Counted from the first letter of the stretch, positions 1 through 8,139 are shown. The stretch is DNA of 32,476 nt from CAG-390 sp964522215 (GCA_964522215.1 CAZFVR010000019.1:1-32476); one strand, 5' to 3'. Notes: generated by a model from the letters alone, not told the origin. Program-made: numbers and translations.

Positions 1-77
1 TGCCGGCGACGTTAGTAATTATACCACATGTCTTGCCGTTTGTCAATACCTTTTTTGCATTTTTCTCAATTTTTTTT

Positions 78-115
78 GCAAAAACAAGGGCGACGATCGC
101 CGCCCTTGTTTTTGC
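78..115 (-). terminator. Intrinsic terminator after the small membrane protein gene
   Basis: A perfect 15-bp inverted repeat (arms 78-92 and 101-115, 8-nt loop) lies just past the stop codon of the minus-strand gene at 127. On the minus strand the GC core CAAGGGCG/CGCCCTTG is followed by a T run, the classic Rho-independent layout. The A/T flanks make it usable in both directions. Confidence 0.85.
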
Positions 116-126
116 GCTTGCAGTTA

Positions 127-498
127 TTATTTCTTATCATTCAAAAGCTTATCGCTGAGCTCGTTCACTCTGCCCGCAAACTTTTTGCGGCGGGAGGCGA
201 GGATAGTGCGATAGATGGGATAGTTTACGATAGCCGCAGCCATACCGAGAATGCCGATAACGATTCCGGGGACGAGGGGTGAGGCGATGCCGAGAGCTGT
301 GCCGATATCGGTCATCACAAGGCTCATGCCCGCGCCCATGATGAGCGCGCTGACACTGCCGAAGACATATGCAAAAATATCGGCAGGGCGTTTAGCCTTT
401 TTATCCAGCGCTATAAGTTCATCAAGCTCGGTGTGACTGCGCTCGGTATACTTGGTGCGGATGCTTCTTACAAGATATTCGGTGTCTTTGTTGTTCAT
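127..498 (-). CDS. Small two-helix membrane protein of unknown function
   Basis: A 123-residue protein with a charged N-terminus (residues 1-40, many Asp/Glu/Lys/Arg), two hydrophobic segments at about 41-62 and 74-97, and a basic C-terminal tail. This arrangement and the N-terminal pattern resemble a widespread clostridial family that databases often label 'dihydropteridine reductase'. Nothing in the sequence supports an enzymatic role: there is no nucleotide-binding motif and most of the protein is membrane or charged linker. A ribosome binding site GGAGA lies 8 nt before the ATG. A TATAAT box sits at 555-560 (minus strand), but no good -35 is visible. The gene appears to be transcribed alone and ends at the strong hairpin at 78-115. 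Family recall is from memory; function unknown. Confidence 0.8.
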   Translation of the reverse strand: MNNKDTEYLVRSIRTKYTERSHTELDELIALDKKAKRPADIFAYVFGSVSALIMGAGMSLVMTDIGTALGIASPLVPGIVIGILGMAAAIVNYPIYRTILASRRKKFAGRVNELSDKLLNDKK

Positions 499-633
499 TT
501 TTCATTTCTCCTGATCTATGCTTTATTTTTGTTTTTCATTGCTGTTGTGAGCATATTATACCGCAGCTTCGTTTCCGAAAGCTTTGAGAAATGTTTAAGT
601 TTTATTAAACCGCACCTTTTTACGTTTTTTATG

Positions 634-1051
634 CTATATCTTCAGGATCATACGCAGGATGCCGAGTATGAGCATATGCGCCGGGTAAAAGCTGTACGCC
701 GCAAGCTTTTGCTGTTTGCCGCGCCGTCCGTTATACGCAAGGCAAAGGAGGAGACCGAGCCACGCCGCAGGTGTTTTACAAAGCACCAGCGCACAAAATG
801 GCAGGGCAAGCGGCGGGCGGTCATAAAACAGATAGAAAAACCAACCCATAAGTATGGCGTGATAGTCATAATCGACCGAAAAAAGCACCCCCGCCATCAA
901 GATACCGATAGATAACGGCTTTATTGAGATGATCGGCAAGCATGGAGGCCATAGCTATGGCCTTGAGCTGTGCGCCGGAGAGCCGCCCCTTAGTTTCCTG
1001 CAGGGTATTTCTTTCTATATTTATGATTACTGTTTTGTGTTTCATCCGCAC
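634..1051 (-). pseudogene. traX: Degraded traX-like gene (N- and C-terminal pieces, middle lost)
   Basis: Two overlapping reading frames together resemble a TraX-family membrane protein whose middle is missing. The first (GTG 1051, or ATG 1045, to 866) carries the N-terminal signature LSGAQLKAIAMASMLADHL and then runs out of frame. The second (from about 939 to 634) has hydrophobic segments and the family's C-terminal signature, a short YNGRRG turn followed by YSFYPAHMLILGILRMIL. Intact TraX proteins are usually well over 200 residues with several helices between these signatures. Here only about 15-30 residues separate them, so an internal deletion plus a frameshift near 900-930 is the simplest reading. 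TraX was named for N-terminal acetylation of F-pilin; chromosomal Firmicute homologues are uncharacterised acyltransferase-like membrane proteins. A sequencing error could explain the frameshift but not the missing middle. Confidence 0.6.
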
Positions 1052-1107
1052 CGAGATCGATCAAGCTCCTTTTGATTTTGTGTCATTTCGGTAACATTAT
1101 ACAGCAA

Positions 1108-1136
1108 GGGGGGCGCCGCATCAAGCGGCGACCCCC
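1108..1136 (-). terminator. Hairpin terminator after the isocitrate dehydrogenase gene
   Basis: GC-rich stem with arms of 12 bases and a single mismatch (GGGGG-x-CGCCGC against GCGGCG-x-CCCCC), located 27 bases beyond the stop codon of the gene ending at 1163. The downstream T run is poor, so termination could be partial, but it is the only strong stem between this operon and the traX relic. Confidence 0.6.
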
Positions 1137-1162
1137 TCGGTCTTAGAATATTATTATGATAT

Positions 1163-2347
1163 TTATTTTGACAGTCTGTCTATGACATACTGACCCATCT
1201 CACGGCAGCTTGAGCCGCCGCGGCGGCCGGTGATCTTTATAGGCGAGTCGGGAGCCGTTGCCGCATCGACCGCCGCACGCAGGCGTTCGGCACGATCGGC
1301 AAAGCCGATATGGCGCAGCAGCATCTCCGCCGCGCGGAACATGCTTGCGGGGTTGGCGTAATCGCCGTCACCGCGCTCGATCATTCTGGGAGCGGATCCG
1401 TGTATTGCCTCAAACATTGCATAGCGTGAGCCGATGTTTGCACTGCCTGCTGTGCCCACACCGCCTTGAAGCTGTGCCGCCTCATCGGTGATGATATCAC
1501 CGTAAAGGTTGGGAAGCAGGAAGACCTCAAACCCGGAGCGGCAGGAGGTATCAAGCAGCTTTGCTGTCATGATATCGATATACCAATCCTCTACCGTCAA
1601 TTCGGGATACTCCGCCTCGGCGATCGCGTGCGCGATGCGAGAGAAATCGCCATCGGTCTTTTTCATTATATTTGCCTTAGTGATACAAAGGACGCGCCGC
1701 TTGCCGTTCTTTTTGGCAAAATCGAATGCCGCGCGGGCAATGCGCGCCGTGCCCTCAGATGTTGTGACCTTAAAATCGCAGGAAAGCTCGTTGGGGACGC
1801 TGACTCCGCGACTGCCGAGCACATACTCGCCCTCGGTATTCTCACGGAAGAAGGTCCAGTCTATCCCCTCCTCCGGGATCGACACCGGTCGGACGTTAGC
1901 AAACAGGTCAAGCTCGCGGCGCATGGCAACATTGGCGCTTTCAAGCTCGCGCGGACCTGTACCGCCCTGCGGAGTGGTGGTGGGACCCTTAAGGATAACA
2001 TTGCATTCCTTTATCTTTGCCAAAACATCGTCGGGAATGGCACGTCCCGCGGCAAGACGATTCTCTATCGTCAAGCCCTCGATATCGCGCAGCTCCACTC
2101 GCCCGCATTTTATCTCGTCATCAAGCAGAGCGGCAAGCACACGCTTTGCCTCGGCGGTAATGATGGGGCCGATGCCGTCGCCGCCGCAACAGCCGATGAC
2201 GATCTTATCAAGCTTATCAAAATCAACAGGGGGCGGTGCTGTGCGCATGCGCTCGTTGCGTGCCAACTGCTCACGAAGTATGGTCTCAAAGGACTCAACA
2301 GCACAGGCAATATATTTTTCGTTATCTCGATCTGTATCCTTGCACAT
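1163..2347 (-). CDS. icd: Isocitrate dehydrogenase (IDH/IMDH family, probably NAD-dependent)
   Basis: Beta-decarboxylating dehydrogenase of 394 residues. It should oxidise isocitrate to 2-oxoglutarate, supplying carbon skeletons for glutamate. Visible signatures are GDGIGP at about residue 56, the substrate-binding stretch ending in ANVAMRRELDLFANVRP, ENTEGEY, the dinucleotide/metal region NLYGDIITDEAAQLQGG and FEAIHGSAP. Family members also include 3-isopropylmalate dehydrogenases; the neighbouring aconitase and Re-citrate synthase make isocitrate the likely substrate. A helical N-terminal extension of about 45 residues before the Rossmann core matches my recollection of clostridial homologues and supports the ATG at 2347. 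The Shine-Dalgarno GGAGC is unusually far away (27 nt from GGAG to ATG), with a perfect palindrome between. It lies 124 bases after the aconitase gene and is probably co-transcribed with it. Confidence 0.9.
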   Translation of the reverse strand: MCKDTDRDNEKYIACAVESFETILREQLARNERMRTAPPPVDFDKLDKIVIGCCGGDGIGPIITAEAKRVLAALLDDEIKCGRVELRDIEGLTIENRLAAGRAIPDDVLAKIKECNVILKGPTTTPQGGTGPRELESANVAMRRELDLFANVRPVSIPEEGIDWTFFRENTEGEYVLGSRGVSVPNELSCDFKVTTSEGTARIARAAFDFAKKNGKRRVLCITKANIMKKTDGDFSRIAHAIAEAEYPELTVEDWYIDIMTAKLLDTSCRSGFEVFLLPNLYGDIITDEAAQLQGGVGTAGSANIGSRYAMFEAIHGSAPRMIERGDGDYANPASMFRAAEMLLRHIGFADRAERLRAAVDAATAPDSPIKITGRRGGSSCREMGQYVIDRLSK

Positions 2348-2378
2348 TTTTTACGTTTTTCGCGATCGCGAAAGCTCC
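2348..2378 (-). promoter_or_regulatory. Remote ribosome binding site with an intervening palindrome (icd)
   Basis: On the minus strand the order is GGAGC (2378-2374), then a perfect 16-base palindrome TTTCGCGATCGCGAAA (2373-2358), then ten A-rich bases, then ATG (2347). Linear spacing of 27 nt is too long for normal initiation. If the palindrome folds as a 6-bp stem with a GATC loop, the spacing seen by the ribosome drops to about 11 nt. No closer start codon follows the GGAG in any frame. The folded-spacer reading is inference. Confidence 0.55.
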
Positions 2379-2429
2379 TTTTTTGTTTTTTCGTTTTATG
2401 TTTTTTGCTTTTTCGTTGTGTCTTTACCG

Positions 2430-2458
2430 AAGACCGTGGATCTGACTTTTACGGTCTT
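2430..2458 (-). other. Stem-loop between aconitase and isocitrate dehydrogenase genes
   Basis: Inverted repeat AAGACCGT/ACGGTCTT (arms 2430-2437 and 2451-2458, 13-nt loop) starting about 14 bases after the aconitase stop codon. On the transcribed minus strand it is followed by purine- and A-rich sequence and no T run, so it is more likely an mRNA stability or processing element than a full terminator. Confidence 0.45.
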
Positions 2459-2471
2459 TGGAGTTGCGGGG

Positions 2472-4397
2472 TCAGTTTTCCGCCGAGTAGCGAAGAAGTC
2501 CGCCCGCCCGCAGGATGGCACATCCGCGTTCGCTGAGCGCTGCGGTAAGCTTTATCTTATGTCCGCTCGTTTTATCGGTAAGCAGCACACACCCGGCGGC
2601 AAGTGCGGCATCAGATGTATCAAGCACCAGCTCGTCCCCCTCGGATATAAGCTCATAATCCTCGGGATCTGCAAACGTCAAGGGCAGTATGCCGGCATTT
2701 AATAGATTATCGCGGTGGATGCGTGCAAAGCTTTTTGCAATTACGGCACGCACGCCAAGATACAGAGGTACGAGGGCGGCATGCTCACGCGATGAGCCCT
2801 GTCCGTAGTTTACGCCGCCCACAACAATGCTCTGCCCCATGGCGCGTGCACGCTCCGGGAACGTTGCATCGCATACGCCAAAGCAGAACTCGGAGAGCTT
2901 TGGAATGTTTGAACGGTAGGGCAATATCTTAGCGCCCGCGGGCATTATATGGTCGGTGGTGATATTATCCCCGACCTTTAGTGACACGGCGGCATCTATC
3001 GAATCGCCGAGCGGGTATGTAGTGGGATAGCCCTTGATGTTCGGGCCGCGCCGGACGACCGCCTCGTGCGCCTCATCCGGTGAGAGCGGAGGAATTATCG
3101 CGCTGTCATCTATCTTAAACGATGCAGGCAGAGTGATCTCCGGCTTATCTCCGAGCGTACGCGGATCTGTTATCACGCCCATGATGGCGGATGCCGCGGC
3201 GGTCTCGGGTGAGACAAGATAAACGCCCGCATCGCGCGTTCCGCTGCGCCCCTCAAAATTGCGGTTGAATGTGCGCAGTGACACTCCGCCAGAGGAGGGA
3301 GAGAAGCCCATGCCTATGCAAGGGCCGCAAGCGCACTCAAGCAGTCTTGCGCCGGATGCAATGATATCCCCCAGTGCGCCGCACTCGGCGAGCATTGAAA
3401 GCACCTGCTTTGATCCCGGGGAGACTGACATGCCGACAGACGGCGCAACAGTCCTGCCGCGCAGTATGGCAGACACCGTCAAAAGGTCGGCAAGAGATGA
3501 GTTTGTGCAAGAGCCTACACACACCTGCTGTATCGGCATACCTGCAACATCCCGCACCCGCACCACGTTATCCGGGCTGTGCGGGCAGGCGATCATTGGC
3601 TCAAGGGTAGAAAGATCGATATCAATTATCTCGTCATATTCGGCATCCGGGTCGGATGCAAGAGGTGTGTGATCCGCCTCCCGCCCCTCGGCACGGAGGA
3701 AAGCAAGGGTGGTATCATCGGAGGGAAAGATCGATGTAGTGGCACCAAGCTCCGCCCCCATATTGGTTATGGTTGCACGCTCGGGAACGCTTAGATCTGC
3801 TATTCCCTCTCCGCCCCATTCGATTATAGCTCCCACGCCACCCTTTACGCTCTTGCGGCGCAAAAGCTCAAGGATGACATCCTTTGCTGCAACCCACGGC
3901 GAACGCTTTCCGGATAGGCGCACAAGTATCATGCGCGGCATTATCATTCGATACGCGCCGCCGCCCATGGCAACGGCAACATCAAGCCCGCCCGCGCCAA
4001 AGGCAAGCATGCCTATGCCGCCCGCGGTGGGTGTGTGGCTATCCGAGCCGACAAGAGTTTTGCCGGGCACACCAAAGCGCTCAAGATTTATCTGGTGGCA
4101 AACTCCGTTCCCGGGGCGGGAATAATAAACGCCGTATTTTGCAGCCACGGTGCGAAGATATTCATGATCATCGGCGTTTTCAAACCCTGCTTGCAAGGTG
4201 TTATGATCAACATAGGCGACAGAGAGCTCTGTTTTGACCCTATCAAGCCCCATCGATTCAAACTCTATATACGCCATGGTGCCTGTGGCATCCTGTGTCA
4301 GCGTGCGGTCTATCTTTATCGCTATCTCCGACCCCGCCGTCATATCACCCTCAATGAGGTGCGCACCGATTATCTTTTGTGCAATCGTTTTTCCCAT
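2472..4397 (-). CDS. acnA: Aconitate hydratase (monomeric, about 640 residues)
   Basis: Interconverts citrate and isocitrate through a [4Fe-4S] cluster, linking Re-citrate synthase to isocitrate dehydrogenase. The 641-residue chain has the short, mitochondrial-type aconitase layout: catalytic domains 1-3 first, then the swivel domain. Cluster ligands are visible as Cys297 in GSCTNSS and Cys357/Cys360 in CGPCIG. Other family signatures are GSDSHTPTAGGIGMLAFGAG (118-137), NRNFEGRSG (about 378-386) and, in the C-terminal domain, YGQGSSREHAAL followed by AKSFARIHRDNLLNAGILPL. The gene starts 3 bases after the Re-citrate synthase stop codon, and its ribosome binding site GAGG lies inside the upstream gene, so translation is tightly coupled. 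3-Isopropylmalate dehydratase is unlikely because LeuC and LeuD are normally separate and the context is citrate metabolism. The gene symbol follows common usage. Confidence 0.95.
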   Translation of the reverse strand: MGKTIAQKIIGAHLIEGDMTAGSEIAIKIDRTLTQDATGTMAYIEFESMGLDRVKTELSVAYVDHNTLQAGFENADDHEYLRTVAAKYGVYYSRPGNGVCHQINLERFGVPGKTLVGSDSHTPTAGGIGMLAFGAGGLDVAVAMGGGAYRMIMPRMILVRLSGKRSPWVAAKDVILELLRRKSVKGGVGAIIEWGGEGIADLSVPERATITNMGAELGATTSIFPSDDTTLAFLRAEGREADHTPLASDPDAEYDEIIDIDLSTLEPMIACPHSPDNVVRVRDVAGMPIQQVCVGSCTNSSLADLLTVSAILRGRTVAPSVGMSVSPGSKQVLSMLAECGALGDIIASGARLLECACGPCIGMGFSPSSGGVSLRTFNRNFEGRSGTRDAGVYLVSPETAAASAIMGVITDPRTLGDKPEITLPASFKIDDSAIIPPLSPDEAHEAVVRRGPNIKGYPTTYPLGDSIDAAVSLKVGDNITTDHIMPAGAKILPYRSNIPKLSEFCFGVCDATFPERARAMGQSIVVGGVNYGQGSSREHAALVPLYLGVRAVIAKSFARIHRDNLLNAGILPLTFADPEDYELISEGDELVLDTSDAALAAGCVLLTDKTSGHKIKLTAALSERGCAILRAGGLLRYSAEN

Positions 4398-4400
4398 CTT

Positions 4401-5777
4401 TCAGTCCTCGCTGTTCTGGTCGTTTTTGTATTTTATGATCAACTGTTCAAGCTCCTTAGAGGATATAACGGTCTGGCGACCTGCAGCATACTGCGCATCC
4501 ACCCATTCCTTAATATATACCACCATGGGATCTTTTTTTGTCATTGCCTCCTCACCGATCAAGCGATAGTGAGAATTTATCCAGTATGCTATTCCCGCAA
4601 GCCCGGATGTGGAACTTACGGTAACGCCCGCGGGACGGCCAAGCAGCCTTGCGGTATCAAAGATGTTATATATCTCCTCGTCCTTTATCATGCCGTCGGC
4701 GTGAATGCCGGCGCGGGTAACATTAAAGTTTTCACCCACAAATGGGGTCATGGGCGGGATATCATAGCCGATATTGTCTCTGAAGTATTCTGCTATCTCG
4801 GTAATGACGGTGGGATCCATACCGTCAAGTGTCCCGCGCAGGGATGCATATTCAAACACCATCGCCTCAAGCGGTACGTTGCCGGTGCGCTCGCCGATGC
4901 CGAGCATTGAGCAGTTGACGGCCGATGCGCCAAACAACCACGCGCAGGTGGCGTTGGCTACGCCCTTGTAAAAATCGTTATGACCGTGCCACTCAAGCAT
5001 GGCGCTGGGAACATCCGAGTAATGCTGTAAGCCGTAGATTATGCCCGGCACGCTTCGCGGCAGTGCCACCTCGCTGTACGGCTCGCCATATCCCATGGTG
5101 TCGCACGCGCGGATGCGGATGGGAATGCCGGATTCCTGCGAGAGCCGCTGTATCTCGTTGACGAACGGCACCACAAAGCCGTAAAAATCGGCGCGGGTGA
5201 TATCCTCAAAGTGACAACGTGGGCAGATGCCCATCTCAAGCGCCTCGGATATTATGCGCAGGTAGTGCTCAAGCGCTTGACCGCGCGTCATACCGAGCTT
5301 TTTGAATATATGATAGTCGGAGCAGGATACAAGAATACCGGTCTCCTTGATACCAAGGTCGCGCACAAGCTTAAAATCCTTTTCGCTGGCTCGGATCCAT
5401 GTTGTGATCTCCGGGAATTCAAGCCCCAGCTCGCGGCAGGCATTAAGCGCACGGCGGTCGTTTTCGCTGTAAACGAAAAATTCGGTGGATCTGATTATAC
5501 CCTTGGGGCCGCCGAGGCGGGAGAGCATTTTGTATATATCAACGATCTGCTCAGGCGAGTAGGGCGCTTGCGATTGCATACCATCGCGAAAGGTGGTATC
5601 CGTTATCCAGATCTCCGCCGGCATTCCAAGCGGCACACGGCGGTGGTTAAAGGGGACCTTCGGGACCTCCTCATAGCTGTACACCTCGCGGTAGAGGTTT
5701 GGCTCCGGGATATCCTGAAGTGAGTATTTATATGATTTTTGTTCAAGCAGGTTTGATTTTGGTGAGATCTCAAGCAT
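4401..5777 (-). CDS. Re-citrate synthase (isopropylmalate/homocitrate synthase fold)
   Basis: A 458-residue TIM-barrel acyltransferase of the isopropylmalate/homocitrate synthase superfamily. Signatures are DTTFRDGMQ near residue 70, FEDITRADFYGFV, the CDTMGYGEPYSEVALPRSV stretch, and the metal-binding EWHGHNDFYKGVANA. It resembles the Re-face-stereospecific citrate synthase characterised in Clostridium kluyveri more than LeuA: it lacks the C-terminal leucine-binding domain and is followed directly by aconitase and isocitrate dehydrogenase genes. It should condense acetyl-CoA and oxaloacetate to citrate. I place the start at ATG 5777 because GGAG lies 7 nt upstream; an upstream in-frame start at 5834 has no ribosome binding site. 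A consensus promoter (5918-5946) gives a leader of about 130 nt. Homocitrate synthase or another acyl-CoA condensing specificity cannot be excluded by sequence alone. Confidence 0.85.
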   Translation of the reverse strand: MLEISPKSNLLEQKSYKYSLQDIPEPNLYREVYSYEEVPKVPFNHRRVPLGMPAEIWITDTTFRDGMQSQAPYSPEQIVDIYKMLSRLGGPKGIIRSTEFFVYSENDRRALNACRELGLEFPEITTWIRASEKDFKLVRDLGIKETGILVSCSDYHIFKKLGMTRGQALEHYLRIISEALEMGICPRCHFEDITRADFYGFVVPFVNEIQRLSQESGIPIRIRACDTMGYGEPYSEVALPRSVPGIIYGLQHYSDVPSAMLEWHGHNDFYKGVANATCAWLFGASAVNCSMLGIGERTGNVPLEAMVFEYASLRGTLDGMDPTVITEIAEYFRDNIGYDIPPMTPFVGENFNVTRAGIHADGMIKDEEIYNIFDTARLLGRPAGVTVSSTSGLAGIAYWINSHYRLIGEEAMTKKDPMVVYIKEWVDAQYAAGRQTVISSKELEQLIIKYKNDQNSED

Positions 5778-5917
5778 GGTCATTCTCCGTTTTTCGGCAA
5801 TGGCTCGCGGTCGTGCGTGGTGCTCGGAATGCAACGGCCTATCGGTCGTGCCCGGCGACTGCAGATCATACCCGCGGCATAAGCCTATATTCCGCAGGTG
5901 GCGGATAATTGCTTTAT

Positions 5918-5946
5918 ATTATACTACACTTCTTTGCATTTTGCAA
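5918..5946 (-). promoter_or_regulatory. Sigma-A-type promoter of the citrate/2-oxoglutarate operon
   Basis: On the minus strand TTGCAA (5946-5941), a 17-nt spacer and a perfect TATAAT (5923-5918). It lies about 140 bases upstream of the Re-citrate synthase start codon. The leader between them has short GC-rich inverted repeats (for example CCGC/GCGG near 5891-5904) but no riboswitch or T-box pattern I can recognise. Confidence 0.8.
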
Positions 5947-6201
5947 GATGTATTTTGTATTTTTTCATTTTTGGACGTTTTTTTATAAACATCTGCAAAT
6001 TGCGCATTTTTCGAGCACCGATATTTCAAACATTGGCGAGATCGGGGCATATTACGGCTTAATGGTAGGATCATTTCGATCCTGTGTCGCCCGGGATAAC
6101 GTTTGCCGTCGTTGCGGGTCGGGATCGCCGCAGACTTCGGTAATACAAAAGGCAAAACAGCAAATATGCATAATTCGACAAAAAAAATCTCATAATAATT
6201 G

Positions 6202-6230
6202 TTGACATCGGCAGTGTTTTGTGCTATCAT
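6202..6230 (+). promoter_or_regulatory. Sigma-A-type promoter of pyk
   Basis: TTGACA (6202-6207), 17-nt spacer, TATCAT (6225-6230). It is the only strong plus-strand promoter before pyruvate kinase. The leader of about 80 nt contains a short CGCC-GAT-GGCG hairpin; its role, if any, is unknown. Confidence 0.8.
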
Positions 6231-6318
6231 TTAAATGGAGAAAGTTGTCGCCGATGGCGGTATTACATAATTTGGCTGCACATCGGAAAATAAATACACA
6301 TGGGGTTTTAGGATCAAA

Positions 6319-7734
6319 ATGAGAAAAACAAAGATCGTTTGTACCATAGGACCGGCTTGTTCCTCGGTCGATATATTAAAGCAGATGATAAAGGCGGGAA
6401 TGAGCGTTGCGCGCTTTAATTTTTCGCACGGTGAGCATTCTGAGCATAAAAAAATGATGGATGCCGTTAAGGCGGCCAGAGATGAGCTTGGGATGCCCGT
6501 TGCCATCATGCTCGATACAAAAGGGCCCGAATACCGCATAGGTCGCTTTGCAAACGGCCCTGTCACGCTGACAGCAGGCAATCATTTTACCTTTACAACG
6601 GATGAAATACAGGGCGATGAAACGCGTGTATCCGTCTCCTACAAATCGCTGCCGGACGAGCTTGAGCCGGGGGCGGTGATACTGCTTGCAAACGGTCTGC
6701 TTGAGTTTCACGTTACAAGTATAAACGGCAACGATATAGAGACCGAGATAATCAACGGCGGCACTCTCAGCGACCGCAAGAGCATGAGCTTTCCCGGCCG
6801 TGTGCTGAATCAGGTGTTTTTGAGCGAGCAGGACAAGGCGGATATGCTTTTCGGCATTGAAAACGACGTTGATTTTATAGCTCTCTCCTTCGTTTCAAGC
6901 AAGGAAAACGTTGAGGATGTGCGCGAATTTTTGCATGCAAACGGCGGCGACGACATTGATATAATCGCAAAGATCGAAAATCGCTCCGGCGTTGACAATA
7001 TCGTTGACATAATCGATGCCTCGGACGGCATTATGGTCGCACGCGGCGACATGGGTGTTGAGATACCCTTTGAGCAGCTCCCCGCCATTCAAAAAATGAT
7101 GATAACAACCTGCCGTTTCCGCGGCAAGCGCGTTATCACCGCAACAGAGATGCTTGAATCGATGATACACAACCCGCGCCCCACGCGTGCGGAGATCTCC
7201 GACGTTGCAAACGCGGTATACGACGGCACGAGCGCACTGATGCTCTCCGGCGAGACTGCGGCAGGCAGCTACCCCGTTGAGGCGGTCGCGGCCATGGCGA
7301 AGATAGCCGAGCAGACAGAGCGGGACATCGACTACAATGAGCTGTTCCACACCGCAAAGTTTAAAATCAAAAATCAGATAGATGCGATCTCGCACTCCGC
7401 CTGCTCGCTGGCCATCGATATTGATGCCAAGCTGATAGTCGTTTGCTCGCGCAGCGGTGCAACTGCCAGAATGGTATCCCGCTTCCGTTCTCCCAAGCCC
7501 ATCATTGGCATGACAACGGATGAAAAGGTATGGCGCAAGCTGGCACTCTCTTGGGCTGTGATCCCCGCCATGAGCGAGGAATTTCAATCGGCGGATGTTT
7601 TGTTCTATCACGCGGTAGCGGTAGCAAAAAGATCCGGGCTTGTCTCGTCCGGGGACGTTATAGTCATCACCGGCGGACAGGTAAACGGCTGCTCCGGCAA
7701 CACCAGCCTTGTTAAGTTTGAGACTATCAAATGA
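6319..7734 (+). CDS. pyk: Pyruvate kinase
   Basis: Catalyses phosphoenolpyruvate + ADP to pyruvate + ATP, the final step of glycolysis, in the cytosol. The 471-residue protein opens with the family signature RKTKIVCTIGPA, followed by ARFNFSHG (residues 31-38), LDTKGPEYRIG (65-75, usually LDTKGPEIRTG), the active-site lysine segment IIAKIENRSG, MVARGDMGVEIPFEQLP and TATEMLESMIHNPRPTRAE. The length fits the standard A/B/C-domain enzyme without the extra C-terminal PEP-utiliser-like domain found in Bacillus and many other Firmicutes. The ATG is preceded by AGGA with 5-nt spacing. It is transcribed from a strong promoter at 6202-6230. No clear T-rich terminator follows, although small hairpins lie at 7883-7928. 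Confidence 0.97.
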   Translation: MRKTKIVCTIGPACSSVDILKQMIKAGMSVARFNFSHGEHSEHKKMMDAVKAARDELGMPVAIMLDTKGPEYRIGRFANGPVTLTAGNHFTFTTDEIQGDETRVSVSYKSLPDELEPGAVILLANGLLEFHVTSINGNDIETEIINGGTLSDRKSMSFPGRVLNQVFLSEQDKADMLFGIENDVDFIALSFVSSKENVEDVREFLHANGGDDIDIIAKIENRSGVDNIVDIIDASDGIMVARGDMGVEIPFEQLPAIQKMMITTCRFRGKRVITATEMLESMIHNPRPTRAEISDVANAVYDGTSALMLSGETAAGSYPVEAVAAMAKIAEQTERDIDYNELFHTAKFKIKNQIDAISHSACSLAIDIDAKLIVVCSRSGATARMVSRFRSPKPIIGMTTDEKVWRKLALSWAVIPAMSEEFQSADVLFYHAVAVAKRSGLVSSGDVIVITGGQVNGCSGNTSLVKFETIK

Positions 7735-7756
7735 AAAACGCTTCGATACCCGCACT

Positions 7757-7785
7757 CAATAATTCAATAATTCAATAATTCAATT
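7757..7785. repeat. Short tandem repeat, unit CAATAATT, three copies plus a partial
   Basis: Three perfect head-to-tail copies of the 8-mer (7757-7780) followed by CAATT, a little over 20 bases after the pyk stop codon. It is a likely slippage-prone microsatellite with no evident function. Confidence 0.8.
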
Positions 7786-8139
7786 ATAATATTGAGGATA
7801 GAATTCGAGGGCATCATACTGCGGGATATGATCGAAGCCGGCACCGAGGACTATGCGCTCCGGTTTTCACGACCGAGACAGAGCGGTCAAGCACTGATGA
7901 CCGCGCGAGCCGATGACAGAGCGCTCGCGCCTTTATGAGCTGTTATTGCGATCGTGGAGCCGATGAGCTACACATAAACATAGTCGGGCAATGTCCACAT
8001 GCTGCGCTGTGCCGCAAAGCATGGCTTTACCGAGTGCGCCGCATCGGCACATGCGAGGTAAACGGCCAAAAATATGACAGCTTGACCATTGCAGCTGACA
8101 AATCATTAAAAATACGATGTAAACAGATTCACCAAAACA

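Larger units (their letters stand above)
5778..6318. other. Intergenic region between divergent citrate operon and pyk
   Basis: 541 bases without a gene. It holds the minus-strand promoter at 5918-5946 and the plus-strand promoter at 6202-6230. The roughly 255 bases between them contain only a small perfect hairpin, AGGATC/GATCCT near 6067-6083, and no credible coding signal. Open frames crossing this region run through the promoters and lack ribosome binding sites, so I do not call them. Confidence 0.6.

Noticed and set aside
2362..2369. CGATCG-centred palindrome as a cyanobacterial HIP1-type element
   Set aside because: HIP1 (GCGATCGC) is a cyanobacterial high-frequency repeat. One occurrence in a clostridial leader is better read as part of a 16-base palindrome specific to this site.
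1466..2702. Long plus-strand open frames over the isocitrate dehydrogenase and aconitase genes
   Set aside because: They are antisense to genes with complete family motifs, have no ribosome binding sites and show no recognisable protein pattern. Long antisense frames are expected with this codon usage.
5778..5917. T-box or riboswitch in the Re-citrate synthase leader
   Set aside because: No T-box core, terminator/antiterminator pair or known aptamer consensus is visible; the leader only has short hairpins.
5919..6230. Minus-strand 103-codon frame in the citrate operon/pyk gap
   Set aside because: It runs across the citrate operon promoter and ends inside it, has no ribosome binding site and no family resemblance.
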